Of a stretch of 64,000 nt of DNA, positions 1 to 9,482 are shown in pieces. Origin of the DNA: Venturia oleaginea (Eukaryota; Ascomycota; Dothideomycetes; Venturiales; Venturiaceae); assembly GCA_013176395.1 (NCBI GenBank), contig JABMLP010000004.1, positions 1,116,001 to 1,180,000 on the forward strand, read 5' to 3'. The position numbers and the translations under genes are program-made. The notes beneath the pieces are model-generated. The model was not told where the DNA came from and did not search any database. It worked only from the letters and a program-made list of their open reading frames with translations. How positions within the stretch are numbered: position 1 is the stretch's first letter; every line of letters starts with the position of its first letter.

Positions 1-374
1 TCGCTCCAAATTGGAAATCATAAACATCAATCGAATATAAAAGGCGTCTATCGGCACCCTAGACGTCCAGTAAATACATTCCTTACGATTACTTCCGCAC
101 CTACTCTTCTCATCTGATTACGAGTACGTTCGGTATTAAATCCGTTTGCACCCAAATCTCAAATTCGGGTAAGATGTCTCTTATCCTCAAGCAATTTGCC
201 GCTCTTAAAGCTTTCTTTAACCTTTGCGAGAGCTGTATTCTTCATATCAAGGCCAGCAGCGTTGGTAGACCTTGTTACCTTCTATAGTTTCGCCCTGGAC
301 AGAGTAGTAGGCCATGATCATAGGCTTCGCTCTGGTAAGACATGTTTGTAATTTCGGTCAATAATAATATATAT
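1..374. other. Intergenic, nothing recognised
   Basis: No open frame or repeat with a recognisable family signature was seen in this first stretch. It is moderately AT-rich and ends directly at a short tandem duplication. Confidence 0.4.
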
Positions 375-522
375 TGTGACGGCTTGCTAGGCTACTGGAA
401 CAACCACAGTGTTCAAGCACCTAACAAGGCGCCACAGTACACGAGCCATGTGACGGCTTGGTAGGCTACTGGAACAACCACAGTGTCCAAGCACCTAACA
501 AGGCGCCACAGTACACGGGCCA
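375..522. repeat. Tandem duplication, 74-bp unit x2
   Basis: Two adjacent copies of a 74-bp unit (375-448 and 449-522), each starting TGTGACGGCTTG and ending CACGRGCCA. They differ at only a few positions (for example GTTCAAGC versus GTCCAAGC). No coding capacity is evident. It may be a local slippage duplication or the end of a larger unrecognised repeat. Confidence 0.85.
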
Positions 523-663
523 CAGCAAGACCTATAAGTAGGCCTTGCCCCCAGCCCCCATTTACATAGCTACCTGTAGTTCGCTATCACATTTAGTCCA
601 TACCTGATTGCTGCTCACGCCTTTCATTAGTTACTACTAGCCGTGACATATAAGTTACATCTA

Positions 664-692
664 ACGTGTTTCACCACTCACTTGGCCACCCC
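664..692 (+). repeat. Left terminal inverted repeat of pogo copy 1
   Basis: 29-bp TIR starting ACGTGTTTCACC directly after the TA dinucleotide at 662-663. It pairs with 1740-1768. Confidence 0.92.
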
Positions 693-772
693 AACCACTA
701 AATCTCAAGTCATCGTGCGATAAACCTCCCACCAATACAGCTTTTATTAAAATAATTCTAACAATACATTCT

Positions 773-1684
773 TTACGTATTTGGGCATCGATTAATCTTA
801 TGACCTTGAATACCGCAGCCACTACATGTTGGTAATGCTCGCTGTCGTACGACGACTTCCTGATCTTGAACACTATCTCTAGAGCTATTTTCGCATCCCT
901 CGACCAAGAACTGACCCTGTTGAGCTTGTAAAACGCCTCCACATGCAATATATCTACGATACTGTTGCTTCTGTTTTCGTCGTTGGTTCTCTGTACGATG
1001 CTTCCTATTCTCTTCTGCAAGTATTACTGCTGAATTCATTGCGACTTGATATCCTTTGATGAGTTGACCAATTGCTTGACTACTTGGGCTCTGAGATTGG
1101 CGATGAAGAAGATTTCGGACGAGCTGAGCCTGCTGCTCAAGCTGAGCTATCGTACGAGGAGTTTCTGACGTCCACTGTGGCGCTACTCCATGGGGTGTAC
1201 CTGGTGGTGAGGGCGTCTCTTCAACACGCTGAAACCACGCGTTGATTGTCGCTGGATCTTCGCATTTTGCACGCTGTGAATGGAATTTACGATTCCACTT
1301 CGTACAAAGCTCCGGCTGAGCGTTGATGAAGCGGGTTACCCAGTTCTTCCCGACTAATGACGGTGGAGGATTCGTACCGCGTTTTTCGAGTAAAGCGTTT
1401 GCCATTCGTCGTACGTCGATAATTTGGGGCGGAAATCCTCGTCGATCAAGGTCTAGGATCCACTGAACCAGAGCCTGCTCTTCATGTATTTGTAACTTTC
1501 TCTTTTGGTGGTTAGATTCGCTTCGTGGTTTACCACCTTGAAGACGAGACTGAAGTGTAGATCGAGGAATATCGTACGACGCTGAGATTTGACGTTGACT
1601 TAAATTTGGATTCGTTTGAAAGCTCTGCTTCGCAAGAAGTAATCTAGCCTCTTTGCAAGCCGATCCGGAGGTTTGTGTTGACAT
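773..1684 (-). CDS. Pogo-type protein without catalytic domain (HTH + zinc knuckle)
   Basis: This is an open 303-residue frame with an ATG start. The N-terminus is a psq-type helix-turn-helix (about residues 10-50; 'SQRQISASYDIPRSTLQSRL'), followed by a CENP-B/Tc5-type DNA-binding region (about 65-145, ending 'RAKCEDPATINAWFQRVEE'). In full-length relatives in this window the DDD catalytic domain comes next. Here the chain jumps directly to the post-catalytic region ('QWTSETPRTIAQLEQQ', about residue 170) and ends in a CCHC zinc knuckle 'CSGCGIQGHKINRC'. The deletion is exactly in frame and there is no stop. The product should bind DNA but not cut it. A trans-dominant inhibitor of transposition is an inference; it may equally be an unexpressed relic. 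Confidence 0.8.
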   Translation of the reverse strand: MSTQTSGSACKEARLLLAKQSFQTNPNLSQRQISASYDIPRSTLQSRLQGGKPRSESNHQKRKLQIHEEQALVQWILDLDRRGFPPQIIDVRRMANALLEKRGTNPPPSLVGKNWVTRFINAQPELCTKWNRKFHSQRAKCEDPATINAWFQRVEETPSPPGTPHGVAPQWTSETPRTIAQLEQQAQLVRNLLHRQSQSPSSQAIGQLIKGYQVAMNSAVILAEENRKHRTENQRRKQKQQYRRYIACGGVLQAQQGQFLVEGCENSSRDSVQDQEVVVRQRALPTCSGCGIQGHKINRCPNT

Positions 1685-1739
1685 TATCGCGATAATTGTA
1701 CGAAGGGATTAGACTTTTTGGTTGGGTGGCCAAGTGAGT

Positions 1740-1768
1740 GGGGTGGCCAAGTGAATGGTGAAACACGT
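1740..1768 (-). repeat. Right terminal inverted repeat of pogo copy 1
   Basis: Inverted copy of 664-692 with one substitution, followed by TA (1769-1770). A second subterminal copy of the GGTGGCCAAGTGAGTG module lies just inside it. Confidence 0.92.
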
Positions 1769-1770
1769 TA

Positions 1771-2235
1771 CAAGCTTTACATAAGTGAGTACTAATTGTA
1801 TCATATTTAGCACTATCGTAAATTTGGACTAGTGCATTACACTGATTGTGGCGCGAGATGGAAGGATCTCGATGTTTTTATGGCAAGCCTGCACATTCGC
1901 TCTAGTTTCCCTGCATTCTCTGTGTTGCCACAGGGAAGCGACCGCCTCTCTCCCAGCAAGCAGCGACCAGATGAGGCATACCGCTGAGGTCTTCTCGCAT
2001 CTTGAACCTCAAGCTTTCACCTCTAGTTGATCTCACCATCCTGCCTGGGTGAGATGGCTACACTTCTCCAAGAAAACGTTCTTAATAGTCGCTGGCCATA
2101 ACGGCGGGCGCTTAGACTGCTTAGCTGCTAAAAATATATTCTGTTTTCGGGGCCTGGCTCAGTCCCCCTGCCTGTTCCCTCCGTCCTCCTTCCTCGCTTG
2201 CTTCCTTCTCGTCACTTTTACTCCAGTAAGCTAAT
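1771..2235. other. Intergenic / leader of the 2236 transposase
   Basis: No gene was recognised. A perfect short inverted repeat (ATCTCACC near 2030, GGTGAGAT near 2048) could form a hairpin. The last 80 bp before the transposase ATG are pyrimidine-rich, as in fungal core promoters. I searched by eye for inverted repeats matching the DNA downstream of 4011 and found none. Confidence 0.4.
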
Positions 2236-4011
2236 ATGGACAAAGCCAGTCAGGTACTAGCACAAGGCCTTCCGGAAGGCGTGAGTAAATCGTTTCGTGC
2301 CCTAGCAGATCAAAGCGATGTCCCTCGCACGACCCTCCAACGTCGTGCACGCGGTCGACGTTCCATGGAGGAGAAAGCCCAAACCCAACAGTATCTCTAC
2401 CCATGGGAAGCGAAAGCCCTAGTTAAGTTTCTCGTCCAGCAGGATGCTCTTGGGCGTCCTGTCCGAATCAAATACATACGTTCGATAGCCTTCAGTCTTG
2501 CGTGCCAGCGGCCCACAGCGGACAGGCCAAGTAATCCGCCAAACAAAAACTGGCCTCAGTCCTTCTATAAACGGCATCCGGAACTCAAGGCGAGCAAGAG
2601 CGGGGCGCTGGACTGGAATCGTTATAACATCTATGATAAGGTGGTACACTGGCTCGAGGTGATTGGAAAGGTATTACAGGATCCAGCGGTACATCAAGAG
2701 AATATGTATAACATGGACGAGACTGGTATCATGCTTTCTAAGCTCAATTCTGTGAAAGTCGTTGATAGTAAGGACAATAATCGAGGCTATCGAGGCGCGC
2801 GTGTCAAACGCACAACGATAACAGCCATCGAATGCGTAAGTAGCGACGGTAGGCATCTGAATCCAATGATAATCTGGCCCGCGTCAACTCATAGAGCCAA
2901 CTGGGTGACGTACCCCACTCCTGGTTGGCATTATGCGTACTCCGACAGTGGGTACACCGACTCCTATATCAGCTTGCAATGGCACAAGCTTGTAGTCGAC
3001 CCCCAAGCCAAAGAACGAGCCAACCGAAACCCAAGGGTCCTTATTTGCGACGGCTTCGGGACGCACGAAAGTCTTGAGATACTGGAAATTTGTTTTGAGA
3101 ACAACATTATTCTATGCCGCCTACCCTCGCACACCCCCCACAAGCTCCAGCCTTGTGATATATCAGTGTTTTGGCCATTAAAAGCAGCCTATCGCGACCA
3201 GGTTGAGCGACTGGAGCGAGGATGTGTTGGAACAATCGGCAAGCAGCATTTCACTTATTTGTACAGTCCCGCAAGAAAACAAGCGCTCACATCGAGGAAC
3301 ATACGAGCTGGATGGGCCAAGGCCGGCTTATTCCCGTTCAACCTAGACAAGGTAATGAGCGATATACCGAAACCCCTCGCTGAAATTTACTCTCTGGAAA
3401 CCAACAAGGCGAAGGTTAGTTCTGATACGCAAGACCAAATACCACAAACACCTACGACGCCTATGTCAGCGGAAGCTCTTACATCGCTACTTGATATGAT
3501 CAAACAGGTTCCCGATAATGAGATGCACAGAGGGCACAAAGAGAGATTCCAACAGAAGCACACTAATGCGAACCAACTATCCTTTGCTGAACGTGCCCTC
3601 CTCCGCGAACACAATCGATTTTTAGCCCAAACAAACAACGAAGCCAAACGTCGCCGATCGACAAAGTCAGATGTACTGGGGACGGCGAAAGTGATGAGCT
3701 ACGAAGATCTCGAGAAGGCGAAAGCGGAGCGTGCTGCGAAAGAGACCGCAAAAGATGCTAAAAAGGCCGAGAAAGAGGTTAAGAAGGCTAAACGCGAGGC
3801 TAAGGAGGCTGAGGAAGAGGCTAAGAAGGCTGCGAGAGAGGCAGAGCAAGCTATTACGGGCAAGAGTACACGCGGCCGGAAGCGCAAGAGTTGTGCAGAA
3901 TCAGATGCGACGGAGCCAAAGGACAAGGTGGCACGTATGAGCGCAACACTGGTTGCGGAGGATGAAACCGAGGCAACATCATGGAGGGCCCCAGTCGCGC
4001 GTATGTATTAG
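2236..4011 (+). CDS. Full-length pogo/jerky-type DDE transposase
   Basis: An uninterrupted 591-residue transposase. A psq-like HTH lies near residues 15-45 ('SFRALADQSDVPRTTLQRRA') and a CENP-B-type HTH at about 60-125. The DDE_1 catalytic domain runs from about 155 to 390, with all three carboxylates visible: 'NMDETGI', 'LICDGFGTH' and 'QPCDISVF'. The C-terminal 100 residues are a Lys/Glu/Ala-rich probable coiled coil (about 490-545) followed by a basic 'RGRKRK' stretch that could be a nuclear signal. There is no zinc knuckle, unlike the Fot1-type copies, so this belongs to a different pogo clade. The frame is intact and looks functional, but no terminal inverted repeats were found, so the element ends are undefined. 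A host-domesticated gene is possible though less likely given the transposon-rich setting. Confidence 0.9.
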   Translation: MDKASQVLAQGLPEGVSKSFRALADQSDVPRTTLQRRARGRRSMEEKAQTQQYLYPWEAKALVKFLVQQDALGRPVRIKYIRSIAFSLACQRPTADRPSNPPNKNWPQSFYKRHPELKASKSGALDWNRYNIYDKVVHWLEVIGKVLQDPAVHQENMYNMDETGIMLSKLNSVKVVDSKDNNRGYRGARVKRTTITAIECVSSDGRHLNPMIIWPASTHRANWVTYPTPGWHYAYSDSGYTDSYISLQWHKLVVDPQAKERANRNPRVLICDGFGTHESLEILEICFENNIILCRLPSHTPHKLQPCDISVFWPLKAAYRDQVERLERGCVGTIGKQHFTYLYSPARKQALTSRNIRAGWAKAGLFPFNLDKVMSDIPKPLAEIYSLETNKAKVSSDTQDQIPQTPTTPMSAEALTSLLDMIKQVPDNEMHRGHKERFQQKHTNANQLSFAERALLREHNRFLAQTNNEAKRRRSTKSDVLGTAKVMSYEDLEKAKAERAAKETAKDAKKAEKEVKKAKREAKEAEEEAKKAAREAEQAITGKSTRGRKRKSCAESDATEPKDKVARMSATLVAEDETEATSWRAPVARMY

Positions 4012-4255
4012 TGAAGGCGGGCTTTAGTACATGTGCTCTTAATATAATCACAATTAGTTTTTGATACATTCTCGGCGAAATGGTTGTATAGACAGGTAAC
4101 TAATAGAAATGGAGGTCGGCCCTTACTGTCCCTTTGATGTGCTTATCATGCCTCGCGATGTTCGTTCCCATCTCGTTTCGTCACCTTGTTGAGCCATGTC
4201 GTGCCTGCCGTCGCAATCATCCTATGGCCTTCTGCTTCTCTTGCCACCTCTGTGC
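4012..4255. other. Spacer between transposase and PigL-like relic
   Basis: A short spacer with no recognised feature. It should contain the 3' end of the 2236-4011 transposase unit and the former downstream part of the minus-strand relic that begins at 4256. Confidence 0.3.
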
Positions 4256-4712
4256 CTATCGAGGACGCAAGTCCTTGAAATCCATACCGTTGATAACTCC
4301 AGCACCAGCAAAACTCCTATTATCAGCAGTAACATCCGAAATGTCTTGATTGATCTTCAACTCTTCTCCAGAAGCATTGATGAATCCCGCCAGAGCTGAG
4401 CTATCATTCGTCGCCTTGACACCCTTGATCTTCTGCCCAGTGCGTTCATATACTGTTACGGAGAGTGCTTCCTCACACATTTCCCGGAAAGTAATATTGG
4501 AAGTTTGCTGTTGCTTAAGCTCTTGAAGAAGCTCTTGCTTGCTCTGATCCGATTCCTTGTCCGACTCGGTGCTTCCACCAACTGTGAGTTGTTGAAGACT
4601 GTGCTCAATTTGCACCATCTCTGTGCCTGCTCTGCTGAGCTCTTGCTGAAGCTCGACTTCATTTGCTTTTAGTATGCAGTCTTTCAGCTCTTTCGCCAGG
4701 TCCTTTTGGCTG
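4256..4712 (-). pseudogene. C-terminal fragment of a PigL-N / fungal N-terminal-like protein
   Basis: The minus-strand frame reads 'KDLAKELKDCILKANEVELQ', an acidic Gln/Ser-rich helix, then the repetitive tail 'TGQKIKGVKATNDSSALAGF' ... 'ISDVTADNRSFAGAG' and a stop. This layout, with short degenerate repeats at the C-terminus, resembles fungal proteins annotated with a PigL-type N-terminal domain; the assignment is by resemblance only. At about 4712 the similarity stops abruptly and the same strand becomes the antisense of a pogo-type transposase tail. The start of this gene is therefore missing and the junction is a break point. Confidence 0.5.
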
Positions 4713-5183
4713 CAATTAATCAATTGGTTAAAGGCTGTCAAACAGCTATGCACAGCGCAGTACTGTTGGCAGATGAGAAAGAGAAATTGAGAGCAGCGAA
4801 TGAGAGGCAAAAGAGGAAGAGAGCAGTCAAAAAAAAGCAGATCTCAAAGAAAATAACACTTACAGTTGCAGAGGCACAAGGCCTGATGGAGAATACTGTA
4901 CAGCAGCCTATACAGGCAAGTGTTGCTCCTATACAGCAAACAGTTGTTGCAACAGCCTCGTCATCAAGTAGTGCAAGTCAAGGGAATTGCTTTGTTTTAC
5001 CTAGTTGTTTTGTATGTAAGGGCTTTGACCATGCTGCGAGCGATTGCCCTAAATATCGATAATCTTCTGTATAATAGATAGTCTTGATTAATAAAGGCGT
5101 TGTGGTGGTGTAAGCTTGCAAAGATGAGATGATCGATTCGGTGGCCCGCTCGGTGGTGTGGCCCGCTCGCTAGTGAATTACGT
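4709..5183 (+). mobile_element. 5'-truncated pogo/Fot1-type transposon (copy 2)
   Basis: The right end is preserved: two copies of the GTGGCCCGCTCG module, then CTAGTGAATTACGT and a TA (5184-5185). This is the same architecture as the copy at 13518-15364. The left inverted repeat and about three quarters of the transposase are gone, cut at about 4709-4712 where it abuts the PigL-like relic on the opposite strand. Confidence 0.85.
4712..5062 (+). pseudogene. C-terminal remnant of pogo/Fot1 transposase (copy 2)
   Basis: About 115 residues remain. They begin 'INQLVKGCQTAMHSAVLLA', continue with the basic linker 'EKLRAANERQKRKR', and end in a CCHC zinc knuckle 'CFVCKGFDHAASDC'. These match the last quarter of the transposase at 13607-15269 closely enough to call one subfamily. 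All of the HTH and catalytic parts are missing, so it cannot be active. The upstream ATG is fortuitous and lies at the rearrangement junction. Confidence 0.85.
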
Positions 5184-5235
5184 TATTCTCTCTTAGGACT
5201 GACCCAGTTGCACCAGTCCCCTCCTGTGCGCCTAA

Positions 5236-5961
5236 AGGATTTCCCTCCACATCAGTCCTAACAACAACTTCTTATTATCCAACCATCCTCTGCAAGTCCC
5301 GCTGTCCCTGCTCTTCGGCCTTGGAGTGATCTGTAACATCCCGCTGGACAAAGACACCATCAAGCAAGTAATTAAATTGCGAACGGAGGGACTGAAAGAC
5401 GTTTTCTTTACTGACTTTGCGCCGAGCCCGTTTGCCACCTTGAAATTGGATAAAAGCTTGGATAATGCCTTTGCAAACCTTTGTCGATCCAAGCGAGAGA
5501 TCTCGGAAACCGTACCTCTCGATCAGGACAGTCCACGTAAGAAGAAAATTGTTGTATTGTAAAGAAGTTCAGCTAAATCTCATTGATAGTGCCCGTCTCT
5601 TGTTATAGACAAGCCTTAGAATCGCTTTCCCGATGGTTATGGAGCTTTCTCTAAAGATTTCACTGCATACATAAGAGCACACAAATTGGAGCGTGTTCTA
5701 GGTCTCCAAGTCGTTCAAGAAACGGTCACAAACATGACGGATATTGCCTTCTCCACATGTACCATCATGGTAGAGGAAAGTGATACACAGTCTGAGTCTA
5801 TCCCAACAGGATGGCGCACTATGGATAAGGGCATGAACAGTCTCACCGTCTATGAGACCCACGGAGTCGTCGATGGTGTTCACAGGCGTTTCAACGCGGG
5901 GACACCCGGAAACATACGGGAGGCAATAGACTGTTTACAGGAGCTAGGAGTGCTGAAATGA
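5236..5961 (+). pseudogene. Unrecognised two-part gene fragment
   Basis: Two consecutive open stretches look coding but match no family I know. The first (5236-5562) contains 'DKDTIKQVIKLRTEGLKDVF' and ends 'QDSPRKKKIV'. The second can be read from 5620 ('RFPDGYGAFSKDFTAYIRAH') through 5961, ending 'EAIDCLQELGVLK'. A GTAAG donor at 5537 and a CTTAG acceptor at 5619 are visible, but the phases do not join cleanly. The 5' end lies only 50 bp from the end of pogo copy 2 and has no in-frame ATG. The parsimonious reading is a host gene whose 5' part was lost when transposons rearranged this locus. The second part could instead be an independent short gene. Confidence 0.4.
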
Positions 5962-6686
5962 CGTTCTGATCAAGCTTGACTGGATGAAAGGGTAATTTGA
6001 GCTACGTCGTGGCGGACGAGAGTGGAATCAACGGTGTCAGAATGAGCATTTATTTAGTTGTCTGCTGTGGAAGTTGCATAATAGAGATGTTCATCCACCG
6101 ACCGCTACGTCCTCACTTCCATTTTTTTTTAGCCGGATAGAGGCATGAACAGGCTCAAATGCGTCGGTACCCGACGACGGAATAAAGTCAGCGACTGTCC
6201 CTCAGGCAGAAAATTATGCCTCGCTACCAACCAAAATTATTTGTTCTCCAGCGGTAGAACTTCCAAGGCCTTGGGATAATGCACATGTCGCATTAGTGCC
6301 CGACGCAGTCTCTTCAAGGAAGTGTGCAGCGGCAGCGTCTTGCGGGAAACTTAGGACTGTGTTTGGACCATCGTTGTCCACATGACCTTAGCACTTCCCT
6401 TGGGAAATGCAAGATGTGTCGTGGTCGAGCCTTATTTGATAAGTCGGTCTGGCAAGTGACCAGAAATTATGCATCTGATCTGAACGCGCAAGACTCCGTC
6501 TGCGGGAGGAAAGCAAGGTTTTACCGGGTCGTCCCGGGATGTTGCTCTCCGTTGCGTAGAAGCTTCTAGAATGCTACTGGTTGCTTTCGCCCAGTGTTGT
6601 TGCCCCTCAATCAGGAAGAAAAAAAACAGAAACATCACGTATAACAAATCCTCTCCTATAGTGTATAATAGAATGCTTGGAATTCT
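5962..6686. other. Intergenic, nothing recognised
   Basis: About 725 bp without a supportable gene. It includes a T9 run near 6122 and the 3' flank of the minus-strand FunK1 kinase. Confidence 0.4.
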
Positions 6687-9188
6687 TTAAATCTGAACCT
6701 TCTGTCTTGCAATCGCTCGATCAAACGCGTCAATCATGGGCTGGTACAGCTTGTCCGGATCGCTATATGTTCCTGTGAAGAGTGACTCCTCCCTGATGGG
6801 AAACAGAATATCCCGTAGCTCTTCAGCCAAAAATATGAGGCCTTCATATACTGGAGGAAACTCCGCCGTGATGCCCTTAAATGCCTTCTTGTCCATATGT
6901 GCTCTCTTCATGTGCGAAATCTGAATGTAGCTTCCCCGGTACCAGTCTCGAAGCTGGCTTGCCTTTGGCAATCCTTGACCAGTCCCTTGGAGATGGCTAA
7001 TGACCACCCAGAGAAAGACGTAGAAGAGCGACTCCAGATCATGTCGGTATGTGTGCGGCTTACCTTCGAGAACCTCAATCGCCATAAATTCCATAGTTCC
7101 AGTACGATGCCTTGCTCCACTAGGCCCGCCATCAAGCTCTTTCGCCAGATCCAAGTCGATCAGCTTGCCTCTTGAGTCTCCTTCCTGTTTTATTTCGGTA
7201 ATGATGAGGTTGTTTTCTGAAATGTCGCGGTGGAGTATCTTTCCGTCGAAGTACAGAGATCTGTGGCCTTTGATAACATCGCGACATGCCTCAAGCAGTT
7301 CATCGACAGAAGCGAACTCGTGAATCGCTCGTCCAGGAGGGGAAATGACTAGACAGGAGAATATCCGATTCTCGAACGGCCCGTCGTCCTCATCAAGAGC
7401 CGTGAGACTGTTCGTGTTTGGCTCTGCTGGGCCATGCTCGCTGATGTCTCCAGCTGCATGGTCAACCTGCTTTTTAACCAGGCTTCCAATATCTGATCGT
7501 TTGCGGCTGCCCGATTTTGATCGCTTGCGACTGTTTGGGGGTCCTTCCCTCCGTTTCCGTTTCTGTCCAGAAGATGAAGCACTGGTCAGGCTTATCCCTA
7601 GCCCTTTCGCCAGCAAGCTGCCTTGCGCTGTCGAATGGCTCAGGTTGATCGAGTCTTTCCTGGCCGATCTAAATGTTTTCGGTTTCCCAAATTGGAGTCC
7701 TTGTCGGAAGTTATGTATTGTCTCCAGATCTTGATGACCAAACAGCTCTGCCACGCCCCAAACCTTTCTTTCCTTGGCCAGCTTCAAAAGTTGTCCCTCC
7801 GAATGCCTCTTGTCCGATCTCCACGCGAACTTGACCACGTATTTCCACTCTTCTGAGTCAGGCATCTTGGCTCGGTAACAGGTAGTTCCTCTGCAGACTA
7901 TCGCCTTTTGAGATGCGATAGGTTTGTCTTCCAAGTAGAGGCGTCTTTCCCTCTCCTTCCCGTCTCCTTTGAACAAAATGTATTTGCCTATCTCATCCTC
8001 TTTGATATGGGTGTTCACGCCCAGCTCTTGATCGCTCATCAGAGAATACCCGGCCACGATCTTGATAAAACGATGTGGATACTGGTGGATGCTGAATTTC
8101 TTGCAGCTGTATAGCCCAGATCGGTCGAACATCCACAACTCCATGCTGGACCCTCGAACAAAGAAGCCGTGTAGGAACAGACGCGTGGGTTGGCTCGCAA
8201 ATACCTCTCGTGCGTGACCGCAGAAGCTGAGCAATTCCTCTGTGTATTTTCCCCGAATTTCGCTTTGCTTTAGTTCTCCGAGGACCCGTACATCCTTCCA
8301 GTGATATGTCTTTCCGTGCTTGGAAGTGTGGGAGGGGGCGAGAAAGAGGTCTGGCTTGCGCTTGCAGTCGAAGCCGATTAGCGGTAGGTCTGGAGACGCG
8401 TAATACGTGCTGCGGCCTCCTTTTAAGAATCTCTGCTGAAAGCTCCAGAACCAATTAAGAAAAGCATTCTGGGACGGAACTTGTGGATATTCTGTCCAGC
8501 GGCCATCCACAATTCGCGGGTTCGCTTCCTGAGCGATCCGCTCCGCCTCAACTGACCACTCCTTGTCCTCGAAGTACTTGTTGTAGAAGCCTTCAGTATC
8601 CGTGTAGACGCAGCCATTTATCTCTTGGAGTATGCGCTCATCGATGTCGTCGTGTGTCTGGTCGTTGCTGGCTCGCTGGGAGGAGGAAGTGGATTTGATA
8701 GGTGTGTCGAGGACAAGTTTGTTAAATATCGTTGGTGGTGTTGATGCCTGTCTTGCAAGAACGGCAAAGAGCGCAGCGCAAATATCTTGGTCGGATGCAT
8801 GACTGTCGATGTGATCGTAGAGAGGAATAAACAATCTGCCGTCAAAGTCTTTGGATTGGATATGCACTACGAGGCTAAAGAGATCTTGTAAAAGACTTCC
8901 AGGGCCGTTGTGGGAGGGAAGGGCACGAGCAAGCGGAGCCGTTTGCAAGGCGAGGACCAGTTCGAGTGCCAGATCCTTGGTGTCTAGTTCAGTTAGTAGC
9001 TATCCTCCTGATGTATACTCTCAGTGTGTCCTACTAGATGCCCCCACCAGCTGGGCAATACGTGATCTTTGGTCGTCGATACCAGAAATGCCCAACTCAT
9101 CGCATCTTGACCCTAGGAGAAGGCGAAACTCGTCAAGTCGCGCGTCAATAGGGTACTTTGCGATAATTTCCGCGTTGAGCGCAGCCAT
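6687..9188 (-). CDS. FunK1-type fungal protein kinase
   Basis: An 816-residue product from two exons: 9188-9035 and 8983-6687, joined across a 51-bp intron (GTAGGA...CTAACTGAACTAG). The splice restores a continuous frame from 'MAALNAEIIAKYPIDARLDE' into '...ALELVLALQTAP'. The N-terminal half has the FunK1/Pkinase_fungal N-lobe features, including 'GFDCKRKPDLFLAP' and 'WKDVRVLGELKQSEIRGKYT'. The C-terminal kinase half carries 'GKILHRDISENNLI' (HRD loop with D and N), 'GKLIDLDLAKEL' (DLD in place of DFG, usual for this family) and 'RTGTMEFMAIEVL'. A basic 'KRKRREGPPNSRKRSKSGS' stretch in the middle is a plausible nuclear signal. FunK1 kinases are expanded in multicellular fungi; substrates are not known. 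This is the only apparently intact host gene in the first 17 kb. Confidence 0.88.
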
Positions 9189-9401
9189 TGCCAACTATAC
9201 GAGAAAGTAGTAGAGAGTATATCAAAGAGTCGCAATGGTGGCAAGTCCGAGGGACGCTGGGGGATTTAAGGACGTGTCGAAGACGCGCAAAGCCGAAGAT
9301 GTGCCGAATGCTGCTGCGCCTCCTACAATACGATATGATCCTAGTCGTTCTTACACGCCACCCGGACGTCTCACATAATCATTACATTAACTTATAAGTT
9401 A

Positions 9402-9444
9402 ACGTAGTCGATGGGTTAGTGGCCACTGTGGGTTAGTGGCCACC
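9402..9444 (+). repeat. Left TIR of pogo copy 3
   Basis: Outer ACGTAGTCGATGG followed by two direct GTTAGTGGCCAC modules. It pairs with 11198-11223 over the inner 26 bp with one mismatch. Confidence 0.85.
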
Positions 9445-9482
9445 TCACCAAATCGCGTCGCGTCATTCTACTACTATCCTCA

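Larger units (their letters stand above)
664..1768 (-). mobile_element. Internally deleted pogo/Fot1-type transposon (copy 1)
   Basis: A 1105-bp element bounded by 29-bp terminal inverted repeats (664-692 and 1740-1768; outer end ACGTGTTTCACCACTCACTT, one mismatch between ends). It is flanked by TA on both sides (662-663, 1769-1770), the target duplication expected of the Tc1/mariner-pogo superfamily. The right end carries two copies of a CACTTGGCCACCC module and the left end one. The interior holds a single minus-strand gene that lacks the DDE catalytic domain. Confidence 0.92.

Noticed and set aside
3387..4069. Several frames antisense to the 2236-4011 transposase
   Set aside because: They are shadows of the Lys/Glu-rich coiled-coil region, where the opposite strand is Leu/Ser-rich and open by composition.
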